Below, in pieces: positions 47,510 through 57,035 of a stretch of 64,000 bases of DNA. How positions within the stretch are numbered: position 1 is the first letter of the stretch; each line of letters begins with the position of its first letter. Under the pieces are notes generated by a model. It ran no database searches and was not told the origin of the DNA. It was given only the letters and a program-made list of their open reading frames with translations. The DNA comes from Cryobacterium levicorallinum (lineage in GTDB: Bacteria > Actinomycetota > Actinomycetes > Actinomycetales > Microbacteriaceae). The stretch spans positions 39,743 through 103,742 of the forward strand of contig NZ_SOFE01000006.1 in NCBI RefSeq assembly GCF_004402405.1. The letters run 5' to 3'. Position numbers and translations under genes: made by a program.

Positions 47510-48766
47510 TCAGTCGCGGGCGAGGCTCAGCAGGGTGTCGAGCAGCACATTCGCGCCGTTCTCCACGTCGATCCACGCAGTGTTCTCCTCGGGGCAGTGG
47601 CTGCGTCCGTCGATGCTCGGCACGAAGATCATGCCCGTCGGCGCCAGCTGAGCCATGTTTTGCGAGTCATGGCCAGCCCCGGACGGCAGCGAGCTGTACA
47701 ACAACTCACGCGCGGCGGCCGCGGCCTCGATGGTCGCCTGAATGCTGGCGTCGAGCCGAACCGGCGGGATCGTGACCTCAAAATCGAACTCCACTTGCAC
47801 CCCGTAGCGTAGCGCAATCTCCCGGGCCACATCCACGATGGTCGTTTGCAGGGCGTCAACCAGATCCGTCTCCGCTTCCCGAAAATCCACCGTAACCCTG
47901 GCCAGCCCTGGGATCACGTTGGCGCTTCCCGGCTCGACCGTCACGATTCCCGAGGTGACGACGGCACGCTCGCTAACGCTTGAGGCCACTTCGGGCAACG
48001 CCACGAGCAGTGCGCCGGCGGCAGTGAGGGCGTCGCGGCGCTGGTTCATCGGGGTGGTGCCGGCATGGTCGGCCCGGCCTCGGAACGACACCACGCCGCC
48101 GCCGAGCGCCACGATGCCGGTGACCACGCCGATGTCGTGCCCGAGCTGCTCGAGCGTCGGTCCCTGCTCGATGTGCAACTCCACCGTGGCGTGCAGCGTA
48201 GCGGGGTCCAGCTTGGTCGCCGTGGCCGCATCGAGGTCTCCGCCGGTGGCCGCAAAGGTGTCAGCGAACCGGTCGCCGTCTCGACCGGTGAGCGACTCCA
48301 GCTCGGTGCGGGAAAATCCTCGTGCGAGTGCGCTCGACCCGAACAGATGGGCGTAGTTGCCCTCCTCGTCGGTGAACATGACCGCCCGCACCGGCCGGTC
48401 TAGGGCTGGGCGTTCCTCTTGGATGCGGCGCAGGCATTCCAGCGCGGCGAGCACACCGAGCGCCCCGTCGAATGCGCCCCCGTTTGGCACGGTGTCGATG
48501 TGCGACCCGGACCACACGGCGGGCTGGGCCGCAGTCCGGGCATCGTAGTCGGGCGATACGACGATGTTCCCGATGCCGTCCACTTCCGCCCTGAGACCGG
48601 CTTCGGCGCAGCGCCCGAGCAGCCATGCACGAGCCTCGCCATCCGCTGCCGAGAAGGAAGTGCGATCCAGGCCGCCGCCCGGCCCGCATCCGATGCTGCC
48701 GAGTGCTTTGAGGTCAGCGACCAGTCGGGGTCCGTTGACCGAGAGTCGGGCTGTTGAGGTGTTCAT
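47510..48766 (-). CDS. M20 family amidohydrolase (allantoate amidase / N-carbamoyl-amino-acid hydrolase type)
   Basis: 418 residues from the ATG at 48766, which overlaps the stop of the upstream amidohydrolase (ATGA). Metal and catalytic motifs of the peptidase M20 carbamoylase group are present: GSHIDTVPNGGAFDGALGV, FTDEEGNYAH, HIEQGPTLE and GRADHAGTTPM, and a C-terminal GAGHDSQNMA. These enzymes remove a carbamoyl or acyl group from an amino acid with two divalent metals. It is last in a minus-strand operon with a second M20 enzyme and membrane proteins, so it may process a product of imported amides. Exact substrate unknown. Confidence 0.85.
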   Translation of the reverse strand: MNTSTARLSVNGPRLVADLKALGSIGCGPGGGLDRTSFSAADGEARAWLLGRCAEAGLRAEVDGIGNIVVSPDYDARTAAQPAVWSGSHIDTVPNGGAFDGALGVLAALECLRRIQEERPALDRPVRAVMFTDEEGNYAHLFGSSALARGFSRTELESLTGRDGDRFADTFAATGGDLDAATATKLDPATLHATVELHIEQGPTLEQLGHDIGVVTGIVALGGGVVSFRGRADHAGTTPMNQRRDALTAAGALLVALPEVASSVSERAVVTSGIVTVEPGSANVIPGLARVTVDFREAETDLVDALQTTIVDVAREIALRYGVQVEFDFEVTIPPVRLDASIQATIEAAAAARELLYSSLPSGAGHDSQNMAQLAPTGMIFVPSIDGRSHCPEENTAWIDVENGANVLLDTLLSLARD

Positions 48767-50001
48767 GCGGCGCCGCCCGGCGTGCCGACCCGCGACAGTA
48801 TGGCGGTGAGGGCGGCGGTGAGCCCGGCTGCCAAGGCCGGCTCGGAGTCGGGGGCGAAATGTGGGGAGTGGTTGCCGGCGACGGATTCGGTTGCGTCGAT
48901 GGTTTGCTGGGAATAGCCGCCGAACATCCAATACACCGAGGGTACGCCGATGGCCTCGGCAAGCAGTCCGAAGTCCTCACTTCCCATCACTGGCGGAACC
49001 TCTTTTACGCCGTTCGCTCCGAGGGCGCCGCTGAGCGCAGCGATCAGTTGTTGGGTAGCCGCCGGGTCGTTGTAGCAGCGGGGGAATGTGGAGAGCACCT
49101 CGATCATCGGATCGGGGGCTCCGGATGCTTGTGCTTCGGCCGCGATGATGCGGCGCAGCGAATCCAGTACGCGGGTCCGCACTTCGACGTCAAAAGTGCG
49201 CACGTTTACAGTGAACTCGGCAGTGGCGGGGATGATGTTTTCCTTGAGTCCGCCGTGGAAGGTGCCGACCGTGACCACAGCGGCCTTCATCGGGTGCACC
49301 TCTCGCGACACGACGGTCTGCAGACGCACGACCATGTGAGCGCCGATCACGATCGGGTCGATCGACTGATCGGGCTGGGAGCCGTGGGCCTGACGGCCGT
49401 GCACGGTCACCTTCCAGGAATCAGCCATCGCCATCGCCACGCCGCTGCTGATGTCGACGGTGCCAGCGAGGCCGGGCCATACGTGCTGGCCGAAGACGAT
49501 CTCGGGGCGGGGGGCGCGGTCCCACAGCCCGTCGGCGAGCATGGCTACCGCTCCCGCTCCGGTCTCTTCCCCGGGTTGGAAGATGAACACCACGGTGCCT
49601 GCCCAAGCCGACGGGTGGGTGACGAGGTGCTCGGCCAGTGTCAACGCGACTGTCATGTGAGTGTCGTGGCCACACCCGTGCATCGCAGGCACGTCGGTGC
49701 CGTCGGCCAGGGTGCCGCGGGCGGTGCTCGCGTAGTCGAGTTCGGTCTCTTCCTGGATAGGCAGGCCGTCGATGTCGGCGCGGTAGGCGACCGTGGGACC
49801 GGCGCCGTTGCGCAGGATACCGACGACGCCGGTCCCGCCGCAGCGGAAGGTCTCGAGCCCGAGATCATCAAGGCGCCGGGTGAGGAACGCACAGGTCTCG
49901 GTCTCCTGCATGGACAGTTCCGGATGCGCGTGCAGGTGCCGGTACAGCTCCTGCATCGTGCGGGTCGTGGTGTCATCAGTCGGAAGTAGGGTCACGGTCA
50001 T
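48763..50001 (-). CDS. M20D amidohydrolase (N-acyl-amino-acid / hippurate hydrolase type)
   Basis: 412 residues from the ATG at 50001, overlapping the upstream membrane-protein stop by ATGA; an AGAGAT site precedes it. M20D signatures: LHAHPELSMQETET, RADIDGLPIQEET, MHGCGHDTHM (metal-binding Cys/His), FQPGEETGAGAVAML, GQHVWPG, and HFAPDSEPAL near the end. The family deacylates N-acyl amino acids, including hippurate and odour precursors. Coupling to both neighbours suggests one transport-and-hydrolysis unit. Confidence 0.88.
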   Translation of the reverse strand: MTVTLLPTDDTTTRTMQELYRHLHAHPELSMQETETCAFLTRRLDDLGLETFRCGGTGVVGILRNGAGPTVAYRADIDGLPIQEETELDYASTARGTLADGTDVPAMHGCGHDTHMTVALTLAEHLVTHPSAWAGTVVFIFQPGEETGAGAVAMLADGLWDRAPRPEIVFGQHVWPGLAGTVDISSGVAMAMADSWKVTVHGRQAHGSQPDQSIDPIVIGAHMVVRLQTVVSREVHPMKAAVVTVGTFHGGLKENIIPATAEFTVNVRTFDVEVRTRVLDSLRRIIAAEAQASGAPDPMIEVLSTFPRCYNDPAATQQLIAALSGALGANGVKEVPPVMGSEDFGLLAEAIGVPSVYWMFGGYSQQTIDATESVAGNHSPHFAPDSEPALAAGLTAALTAILSRVGTPGGAA

Positions 50002-50723
50002 GAGATCTCTTTCGTGGAGTCGGAACGGGGCTTGCTGCGAAGGAACCAGGCCAGCACGGCGGTGGTGACGACGGTAATTCCGGTGGCGAGGTTTGCGACG
50101 CTGGGGACGGCGGGCACGAGCACAAAGAAGACGAACGCGGCTGTGCCGATGGCGATAAGCGTGACGCGAGGTTGTTTCAATGACACCACGAGCTGCACGA
50201 TGACCCCGCCGATGATGCTGGGGAAGATGTACAGGCGCGCGACGTCGGTGACGTCGGCTGGCACGATGTTGACCAGCCAAGAGCCGAATAGACCGACGAA
50301 CACCAGCATGAAGAACACGTGCACCATCGCGGCGCCGCAGATGGCCATCAGGGCTGAGAATTCGCCGCGCTTGGTGCCAGCCTTAGCGCCGATGGCCGCT
50401 TGGGCGACCAGTGCAGAGGGGAGCAGCTTGTTGGCGATGTTGCCGATCATGAACGCCTGGTACATTGCCGCGGGACCAAGGATCGGGTAGTAGGTGATCG
50501 GTTCGACCACCCACAGCACCGAGAACACGGCGGCAACGGCGAGGAACGCGATCCAGACCTGTGTCTGCGTGATGCCAAGGTCGGCGAAAAGCACCAGGTA
50601 GAGCGGCGCGGCGAGTGACATGACCAGTGCGGCGATCATGGTGGACCGACCCCAGCGGCTCGTTGTGCGGTCGAAGGTCGCCAAATCGGCGGACGGCGTG
50701 GTGATCACTGTTGTGGAGGACAT
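49998..50723 (-). CDS. Integral membrane protein, probable transporter component
   Basis: 241 residues with about six to seven hydrophobic helices (for example MIAALVMSLAAPLYLVLF, VWIAFLAVAAVFSVLWVV, ICGAAMVHVFFMLVFVGLF, AIGTAAFVFFVLVPAV). A GAKAGTKRGEF loop is charged. It is coupled to the M20D gene and follows the DUF5058 gene by 22 bases. Both membrane proteins are too small to be a complete major transporter alone; together they may form a split permease for N-acyl amino acids or peptides (inference from operon context). Confidence 0.7.
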   Translation of the reverse strand: MSSTTVITTPSADLATFDRTTSRWGRSTMIAALVMSLAAPLYLVLFADLGITQTQVWIAFLAVAAVFSVLWVVEPITYYPILGPAAMYQAFMIGNIANKLLPSALVAQAAIGAKAGTKRGEFSALMAICGAAMVHVFFMLVFVGLFGSWLVNIVPADVTDVARLYIFPSIIGGVIVQLVVSLKQPRVTLIAIGTAAFVFFVLVPAVPSVANLATGITVVTTAVLAWFLRSKPRSDSTKEIS

Positions 50724-50745
50724 GCTGGCCTTTCTCGATGTTGGT

Positions 50746-51501
50746 TCAGGCGACCGGTGCGAGGCCGGTGGTGTGGGCGGTGTATGCGACGATGAGGCCG
50801 ATCACGATGGAGAAGCCGAGCCCCCATTCGCGTAGCCAGCCCAAGTTGAAGCGGCGTGCCAGGAACAGGCAGGCGCCCATCACCGCGGCCGAGGTGACAA
50901 CGGTCAGGATGTGCACGGGGGTTTTGCCGAGCTCGCCGATGCCGAGGCTCGCGAACGCTCCGAGGAGCGCGGCAGCGGGGATGATGGCCATCAGGGTGGG
51001 GTTCACGCTGCGCAGCCGAGAGTCGCCGCGTTTAAGCAGCGGGGTCAACACCAGGGTGGCGATCATCCACATGGCGCCGGAGAGGCTCATCGCCATAAAT
51101 GCGACGGCGAACACGCTCTGGGTGTAGCTCGCGTCGCCAAGGGCTGCTCCCATGGTACTGGCGGCAATACTGGCCGAAGCAGTCTCGGTGGCAGCCGACC
51201 CGACCAGACCGACGCGCACTAGCACAGCCGGGGTTCCGAACAGGCTGAGCAGGGCCACACTGACGAGCACTACCGCCAGGGAGGGGCCAATTGCGGCCAC
51301 GGCGCCGGCGCGGAACGAGGTTTTCAGTTCGGCCGAGCTGATGCCGGCCGCCGGCGCGGCGATCCGGGCCGCACGTATGTACACGACCGTTTGCAGGATG
51401 ATGGCGGCGAACACGCCGACAGCCAAAATCCACAGGATTGGCAGGTTGGCAATGGCAAGGATGTCGGTTGAGTCAGGGTCACCGGGTAGGGACGTAATCA
51501 T
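50746..51501 (-). CDS. DUF5058 family membrane protein
   Basis: 251 residues, ATG at 51501 with GGAG nine bases before. Six to seven membrane helices, the first at about 20-40 (LPILWILAVGVFAAIIL). The central GSAATETASASIAASTMGAALGDASYTQ-type Ala/Ser-rich loop, split by helices, is typical of DUF5058 proteins. First gene of the amidohydrolase operon, divergent from the AsnC-type regulator, so probably under its control. Likely one half of an uptake system for the substrate of the M20 enzymes; function of the family is not established. Confidence 0.7.
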   Translation of the reverse strand: MITSLPGDPDSTDILAIANLPILWILAVGVFAAIILQTVVYIRAARIAAPAAGISSAELKTSFRAGAVAAIGPSLAVVLVSVALLSLFGTPAVLVRVGLVGSAATETASASIAASTMGAALGDASYTQSVFAVAFMAMSLSGAMWMIATLVLTPLLKRGDSRLRSVNPTLMAIIPAAALLGAFASLGIGELGKTPVHILTVVTSAAVMGACLFLARRFNLGWLREWGLGFSIVIGLIVAYTAHTTGLAPVA

Positions 51502-51540
51502 AAGTGCTCCAGTGCTGGAATGCGGGTGGGGCAGTGAGTG

Positions 51541-52566
51541 ATGATAAGTTCGGCGCTAAGGAAATCCTTGTATTTTCAAGGAACGGCGTACGAGCAAGGA
51601 TGGATTGTGCGGCTACTGGATCCCTTGGAGCGGCGGATTGCGGCCGCGCTGCAGTTCGACGGGCGCAGCTCTTGGAGCCAAATCGCCGTCGTGCTCGGCG
51701 AACCGGAGCGCACTGTCGCCCGCCGGGGCAGTGAACTGATCGAAGCCCGGCTGGTGCAGGTGGCCGGACTCCGCCCACAATCCACCTCGGTGATCATCCG
51801 CGTTCAGACCGCGCCGGGCACCACGCGCGCGACCGCGAACGCACTGGCGCAGCGTCGCGATTCGACCTTCTCGTACACGATGACCGGCGGCGTGGACTGT
51901 GTCGTCGAAGTGCTGACCGAGGCCGAGCTGATGCCGGCACTGCTCACGGACGAGATCCCCGGTACGGTCGGTTTGGTGCGCGCAGTCAGCTACCCCGTGA
52001 TGCGCTACTTCCGCACCATCCGCGGCTGGCAGCCTGACTTGCTGACGGAGGTCGAAGCTGATGCCCTGCGGGCCGGTGTGACGACGGACACGTGGAGTCT
52101 GCAGGAGCCGCAGCGGCTGAGCCGGGTCGACAACGAGATCGTGGAGGCGCTTTGCCGAGACGGGCGGGTGTCCTGCGAACGGTTGGCCCGCCTGACTGGG
52201 GTGTCCAACGCCACGGCCCGCCGCCGCACGGAATGGCTGCTGCAGAACAACCATGTTTACATTCGGGCGGTCGTTGAACCGGCGAGTGTCGGCCTTCCCG
52301 TCGAAGCGTTTTTGTGGATCCGCAGCGACCCGAAGAACGTCGAGGCGGTCGGGCGAGAGCTCGCGGCCTCGCCGCTGGTGAGGTACGCAGCCGCGGTCGC
52401 CGGCGACTACCAGATCGTAGCGAATGTCACGGCGAAGGACCAAGCTGCCCTCTATGCCTGCGTGACGTCCGCGCCTTGGGTTGCTCACACCAAATCGATT
52501 GATGTCAGTCTGCTGCTCGAGGCTTTCAAACGAGGCGGACGAGTGCTGCAGCCCGCGCGAATCTGA
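51541..52566 (+). CDS. Double-domain Lrp/AsnC family regulator
   Basis: 341 residues. Two AsnC units in tandem: a helix-turn-helix at about 28-75 (LDPLERRIAAALQFDGR, WSQIAVVLGEPERTVARR) with a ligand-binding half, then a second one from about 195 (LSRVDNEIVEALCRDGR, CERLARLTGVSNATARRR) with its own ligand-binding part. The ATG at 51541 is preceded by a GTG. It is divergent from the DUF5058-amidohydrolase operon by 39 bases and is probably its regulator, responding to an amino acid released by the hydrolases (inference). It ends 16 bases from the convergent amidase gene. Confidence 0.85.
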   Translation: MISSALRKSLYFQGTAYEQGWIVRLLDPLERRIAAALQFDGRSSWSQIAVVLGEPERTVARRGSELIEARLVQVAGLRPQSTSVIIRVQTAPGTTRATANALAQRRDSTFSYTMTGGVDCVVEVLTEAELMPALLTDEIPGTVGLVRAVSYPVMRYFRTIRGWQPDLLTEVEADALRAGVTTDTWSLQEPQRLSRVDNEIVEALCRDGRVSCERLARLTGVSNATARRRTEWLLQNNHVYIRAVVEPASVGLPVEAFLWIRSDPKNVEAVGRELAASPLVRYAAAVAGDYQIVANVTAKDQAALYACVTSAPWVAHTKSIDVSLLLEAFKRGGRVLQPARI

Positions 52567-52582
52567 ACGTCGACGACGCATT

Positions 52583-54010
52583 TCAGCTACCTATGTCGCG
52601 CAGATCGGGAGCCTGCCACGCATAGCGGGTGGCCTGTTCGAAGCTGTACCCCACCTGCAGCAGCTCGACATCCTGCCCGTGGTCCATGACCAGCTGTAAT
52701 CCGACCGGCAGACCGGACTCGCTGAAACCCGCTGGCACGCAAAGCGCGGGAAGCCCGGTCGCAGAAACGACGCAGGCGGAACGCATCCACTCAAGGTAGT
52801 TCTCAAACGGCACGCCGTCGATCTCGGTCGGATACCGCAGGGCGGCATCGAAGGGAAGCAGCTGGGCGGCCGGACTCGCGAAAACGTCGTAGCGGGCGAA
52901 GAAGATACGAGTCTTTTGCGCTAACCGGGTGCGGGCCAGCGCGGCCGAGACGACGTCGGCTCCGTTCAGAGCAAGGCCGCGCTCCACATTCCAGCGCACC
53001 TCGGGTTTAATCTTGTCGCCGTGCCGGGCCACAAGATCGCCGTAGGACAAGGCAAAGTCGAACGCGCGCACTGTGCTGAACACCTCATCGGCGTCACGCA
53101 GATCAGGGGCCGCCTGCTCCACTGTCGCGCCGAGGTCTTCGAACACCTGCAGCTGCTGATGCAGCACGCGCAGCACCTCTTTCTGCACCGGAATTCCCAG
53201 ACCGAAATCGTCGGACCAGCCGATGACGAGCCCTGTGAGATCGCGCTGCAGCGGCTCAAGAAACCGGTGTGCCGGCACCGGGTTGAAATACGGTGTAGCG
53301 GCGTCTGGTCCCGCAATCACCGACATGGCCAGGGCAATATCGGTCACCTCCCGGGCCAAGGGACCGCTGCGAGAGAGCCAGCTCCAGGCGTTACGGCTCG
53401 GCTGCAGGGGGACCACGCCGAGCGACGGCCGGAATCCCACCACGTTGCAAAAAGAGGCGGGAATGCGCAGCGAGCCGCCCATGTCGCTGCCGTCGCTAAT
53501 GGCCTGGATGCGTGCGGCCAGAGCTGCGGCGGCCCCTCCGCTACTGCCGCCCGCGCTGAGAGAGGGGTCATACGGGTTGGTGGTCGTTCCGAAGACCTCG
53601 TTGAAGGTGTGCGACCCGGCCGCGAACTCCGGCACGTTGGATTTACCGGTGGTGACGACACCGGCGGCCTTGAACCGCTCGATGATCAGATCGTCGTGAT
53701 CGGGCACGTGGTCAGCGAACACTGGTGACCCGAAGGTCGTGCGCAGGCCGGCGGTGGAATGCGTGTCCTTATGCGTGATCGGAACGCCGTGCAGTGGAGG
53801 CAGATCGTCGCCGCTCAGGGTGCGGGTGTCGGCGGCCACCGCAAGGTCGCGGGCCGCTTCACGATCTTGGGTGACGATGGCGTTGATGCGAGGGTTCACC
53901 CGGTCGATCTGGGCGAGGTGCGCGTCGAGGGCTTCGTTGGCCGAGATCTCGCGTCGGCGAATGGCTAGAGCGAGCGCGGATGCTGACAACTCGGTGATCT
54001 GGTCGCTCAC
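52583..54010 (-). CDS. Amidase (amidase signature family)
   Basis: 475 residues. GTG start at 54010 with GGAGAT seven bases upstream. The Ser-cisSer-Lys triad is visible: Lys in ITHKDTHSTAG (about 82), Ser residues in SAGGSSGGAAAALAAR (about 155) and SDGSDMGGSLRIPASFC (about 180). Family length is usual (450-500). It hydrolyses carboxamides to acids plus ammonia. Its place beside the two amidohydrolases suggests use of related amides or N-acyl amino acids. No signal peptide, so cytoplasmic. Confidence 0.9.
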   Translation of the reverse strand: MSDQITELSASALALAIRRREISANEALDAHLAQIDRVNPRINAIVTQDREAARDLAVAADTRTLSGDDLPPLHGVPITHKDTHSTAGLRTTFGSPVFADHVPDHDDLIIERFKAAGVVTTGKSNVPEFAAGSHTFNEVFGTTTNPYDPSLSAGGSSGGAAAALAARIQAISDGSDMGGSLRIPASFCNVVGFRPSLGVVPLQPSRNAWSWLSRSGPLAREVTDIALAMSVIAGPDAATPYFNPVPAHRFLEPLQRDLTGLVIGWSDDFGLGIPVQKEVLRVLHQQLQVFEDLGATVEQAAPDLRDADEVFSTVRAFDFALSYGDLVARHGDKIKPEVRWNVERGLALNGADVVSAALARTRLAQKTRIFFARYDVFASPAAQLLPFDAALRYPTEIDGVPFENYLEWMRSACVVSATGLPALCVPAGFSESGLPVGLQLVMDHGQDVELLQVGYSFEQATRYAWQAPDLRDIGS

Positions 54011-54431
54011 AGTTCATCTCCTGCTTGGGCGGTAGACCGGATGTCTCCGGTGGGTAGAAGTCTCGTGGTCGGCAGGCGCGACAGTGAGCGGAGGCCCGTG
54101 AAAATGTCCGTTTGAATGGTTATAGCCACGATTTTGGCCGAATTCGTCTTGGAGGGGCGGCTTGTGAAAAAAGTGAAATATGCGGCGGTTGCGGTCATTT
54201 TCACTGAATGCAGGTGGCTAGCCGGGTTCGTAGGGCACCAAAGAAACCCTGACAGTAGGGACCTTTGGGAATGACGTATCGCTCAGAGTCGCATTCGTCG
54301 CCTTGGTTCCTGCACGGTGTCGAGAAACCACACAGCGGGACGTGACCCGAATCCTCGAACCTAAGGGCAGTCTGGTCGCTCCGTGCAGCGGCCAGACGAG
54401 ATAGCCAAAATTCACTGGTCGCTGCTCGCTG
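54011..54431. other. Intergenic region upstream of amidase
   Basis: 421 bases holding the amidase promoter. Part of it (54100-54200) is AT-richer, and GTGAAAATG near 54098 is matched by CATTTTCAC near 54196 as a distant inverted repeat. No convincing gene. Confidence 0.35.
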
Positions 54432-55136
54432 TCAGCCGCGGTCCGGCCTGCCTCGCGCATCTGTTCGTAAAGGCGTGGGCGCCGTGATGACACTCCGTCT
54501 TTGAGAGCCTGAGCCAACCCCTAAAGTCATTCGGGCGATGTTGGCATATCTGATGGCCAGCTCTTCGGGCGAAAGCTCACCGTCATGGCGGTACCACTGC
54601 GCAATACCGGTACACATAGTCACGATGGCTCGGCTGGTGTCTTTGGGGTGCTCAGCGTCAAAGATCCCCTCTCGCATACCCTGATTGATGATGTTGTCCA
54701 CCATCTGCTGCTGCTTATCGCGGGATTTGATGTGCGCCGTTCGCGACTCGCCTTCCAGACTTCGGATCTCACTAGCAGCGATGAAGGCGAGCTCACTGCG
54801 GTGAGCGTGAAAGAGCGCCAGACATTCGATCAGCAGGCGAAACTGTTCCTCCACTGAGGAACCTGCCTCCGCTATAGCGTCTTCGCTCCTGACCAATAAA
54901 TCTTCCATTGCAAACTGTACGATCGCCACCAGCAGTGCCTGCTTGGAGGCGTAGTGGTGATATAGGCCCGGTACGGAGAGCTTGGCCCGAGCGGCCACAG
55001 TGCGAATTGTCGTGCCGTGATAGCCGTGCTCCACAAAACTATCCAAAGCGGCTTGGAGCAGGGGTGGCAGAATATTTTCGGAATATTTGCGCCACACGCA
55101 CGCATTCCCGACTCTTTTCGCAGTCTCAACTTTCAC
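54432..55136 (-). CDS. TetR family transcriptional regulator
   Basis: 234 residues, GTG start with AAGGAG nine bases upstream. N-terminal HTH (TTIRTVAARAKLSVPGLYHHYASKQAL at about 42-68, split here by the turn) is classic TetR; the C-terminal part is a helical ligand-binding domain, and the last 25 residues are an Arg-rich tail. Divergent from the acyl-CoA synthetase operon, with a perfect 36-bp palindrome between them, so it is almost surely the repressor of that operon, sensing an acyl-CoA or the free acid (inference). Confidence 0.88.
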   Translation of the reverse strand: MKVETAKRVGNACVWRKYSENILPPLLQAALDSFVEHGYHGTTIRTVAARAKLSVPGLYHHYASKQALLVAIVQFAMEDLLVRSEDAIAEAGSSVEEQFRLLIECLALFHAHRSELAFIAASEIRSLEGESRTAHIKSRDKQQQMVDNIINQGMREGIFDAEHPKDTSRAIVTMCTGIAQWYRHDGELSPEELAIRYANIARMTLGVGSGSQRRSVITAPTPLRTDARGRPDRG

Positions 55137-55206
55137 GAATACTCCTTCAACTGTAAACGCCTGCTTGCTATTGTCTGCCTTGACAGATGATGGCGTCTAC
55201 TCCAGA

Positions 55207-55242
55207 CTAACTCCTACCGAGCGATCGCTCGGTAGGAGTTAG
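55207..55242. promoter_or_regulatory. Perfect 36-bp palindrome: TetR operator
   Basis: CTAACTCCTACCGAGCGA followed by its exact reverse complement, centred between the divergent tetR and acyl-CoA synthetase genes, 41 bases before the synthetase start. The ACCGAGCG..CGCTCGGT core resembles operators of TetR regulators of acyl-CoA catabolism. It can cover both promoters. Confidence 0.8.
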
Positions 55243-55283
55243 TAAGTCAATTTCGGCGAAGATGCCGGAGGGGGGCGGCTGTC

Positions 55284-57035
55284 GTGACTCGTTCAACTAT
55301 GACCAACCGTTGTGAGATCGGCTCTTCGGTAGAGAGTCGTTCTGGGATCAACGCCGTAGAGGATTCTCAGACCGCACCAGACGTTCTTAGCATGGATGTA
55401 CGTGCAGAGATGCGGTACGAGTCCACCGTAGAGGCGTGGAAGGCCCGCGTCGCCGCCAATCCGGATCGCGTCGCACTTCGCTATTTCGATGGCAGGATGA
55501 CTGCCGCCGAAGTCGACCGTGCCTCCGACGCTCTCGCTATAGCGCTCGAGGCCCGCGGCACAATTCGCGGTGCCCGGGTAGGTATCTACCTCCAGAACAC
55601 GCCCCATTATGCGCTCGCCCTGCTGGCCCTCTGGAAATTGGGGGCGACGGCACTGTTGCTGAACCCCATGTACAAACGTAGAGAGCTGCGCCGTCTCGTT
55701 GACGACTCGGGTGCCATCGGTGTTATTTGTGCCGATACGGCTGTGTCGGAAACTCGTCAAACGCTTGCCGGAGGCACCGCTTGCTGGCTCATCAGTACCT
55801 CTGCACGTGACTTTCAGACGCGGAACGATCCGCGCAGCTGTGACATGACAACACGCCCGGCAGCTTCGGCTGACGGGGACGTTGCGGCTCTGATTCGCGA
55901 ATTCGACGGCTTGCGACCCGCTGACATTGAGCTGACCCGCGACGACGTGGCGCTCTTGACCTATACCTCTGGAACGACCGGGCCGCCTAAGGGCGCCATG
56001 AACACCCACGAAAACGTCCTGGCCGTCGCCACGACGTTTGGCCGCTTTGCACGGCTGGCCCCCGGTGACGTCGTCATGGCCGTGGCCCCACTATTTCATA
56101 TTACTGGCGCCGTAATTAACGCTGCGATCTCACTGTTCACCGACACAACCTTGGTTTTTACGGGCCGCTTCGACCCCGATGTCGTGTTGGAGGCCTTCGC
56201 CGAGCATAGGGTCAGCTTTACCATCGGCTCGATTACTGTGTTCAACGCGATTTTGGCGCTTCCGCATGCCAGCGCCAGCCATTTTACCGCCGTCAAGACT
56301 CTGTATTCCGGCGGGGCGCCAATCCCGCCGGCCACCGTGGAACGCTTCAAAAAACGCTTCGGCGTCTACATCCACAATGCCTATGGATTAACCGAAAGCA
56401 CGTCCGGTGTAATTGCCGTCCCGCCCTGTGCCGAGGCGCCGGTCGACGCCTCCAGCGGCACTCTTTCCATCGGCATTCCACTACCACACGTTGTAGCCAG
56501 AATCATCGACCAGAGCGGTCAACCCGTTCCGCCGGGTACCCAGGGCGAGCTGGAATTATCTGGACCCCAAATTATCCCGGGTTACTGGAATAATCCGGAC
56601 GCTACCACCCACGCAATGCCCGGAGGCAGGTTTCGCACCGGCGACGTGGCCATCATCGACACCCAAGGCTGGGTTTATCTGGTCGACCGGCTTAAAGACC
56701 AGATCAACGTCTCCGGGTATAAGGTCTGGCCCCGCGAGGTCGAGGACACGCTATACGAACATCCCGCAGTCCATGAGGCCGCTGTGATCGGCCAGGCGGA
56801 TGAGTACCGCGGCGAAACCGTCGTCGCTTTCGTGTCCCTGAAATCAGGTGCATCGGCCACTCCAGCAGAACTCATCGCATTCACCAAAGAGCGCCTCGCA
56901 GCTTACAAGTACCCCCGCATCGTGCACATCATCGACGACCTACCCAAGACACAGACCGGAAAAATTCGCCGCCAGGAGCTCCGTGATGAAAACACGGCAG
57001 CCCAGGGCGTACCGTCCCAGAAAGACAGATTATGA
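55284..57035 (+). CDS. Acyl-CoA synthetase (AMP-forming), LvaE-like role
   Basis: 583 residues. GTG start supported by GGAGGGGGG about ten bases upstream; the conserved part begins near residue 35 (MDVRAEMRYESTVEAW). AMP-binding signature YTSGTTGPPKGAMN (about 228-241), YGLTESTSG, RTGDVAIID and C-terminal KTQTGKIRRQEL with the acyl-adenylate lysine. It activates a carboxylic acid to its CoA ester with ATP. First gene of a tightly packed operon; it overlaps the SDR gene by ATGA. By analogy to the levulinate operon it would make levulinyl-CoA or another 4-oxo/hydroxyacyl-CoA (inference). Confidence 0.88.
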   Translation: MTRSTMTNRCEIGSSVESRSGINAVEDSQTAPDVLSMDVRAEMRYESTVEAWKARVAANPDRVALRYFDGRMTAAEVDRASDALAIALEARGTIRGARVGIYLQNTPHYALALLALWKLGATALLLNPMYKRRELRRLVDDSGAIGVICADTAVSETRQTLAGGTACWLISTSARDFQTRNDPRSCDMTTRPAASADGDVAALIREFDGLRPADIELTRDDVALLTYTSGTTGPPKGAMNTHENVLAVATTFGRFARLAPGDVVMAVAPLFHITGAVINAAISLFTDTTLVFTGRFDPDVVLEAFAEHRVSFTIGSITVFNAILALPHASASHFTAVKTLYSGGAPIPPATVERFKKRFGVYIHNAYGLTESTSGVIAVPPCAEAPVDASSGTLSIGIPLPHVVARIIDQSGQPVPPGTQGELELSGPQIIPGYWNNPDATTHAMPGGRFRTGDVAIIDTQGWVYLVDRLKDQINVSGYKVWPREVEDTLYEHPAVHEAAVIGQADEYRGETVVAFVSLKSGASATPAELIAFTKERLAAYKYPRIVHIIDDLPKTQTGKIRRQELRDENTAAQGVPSQKDRL

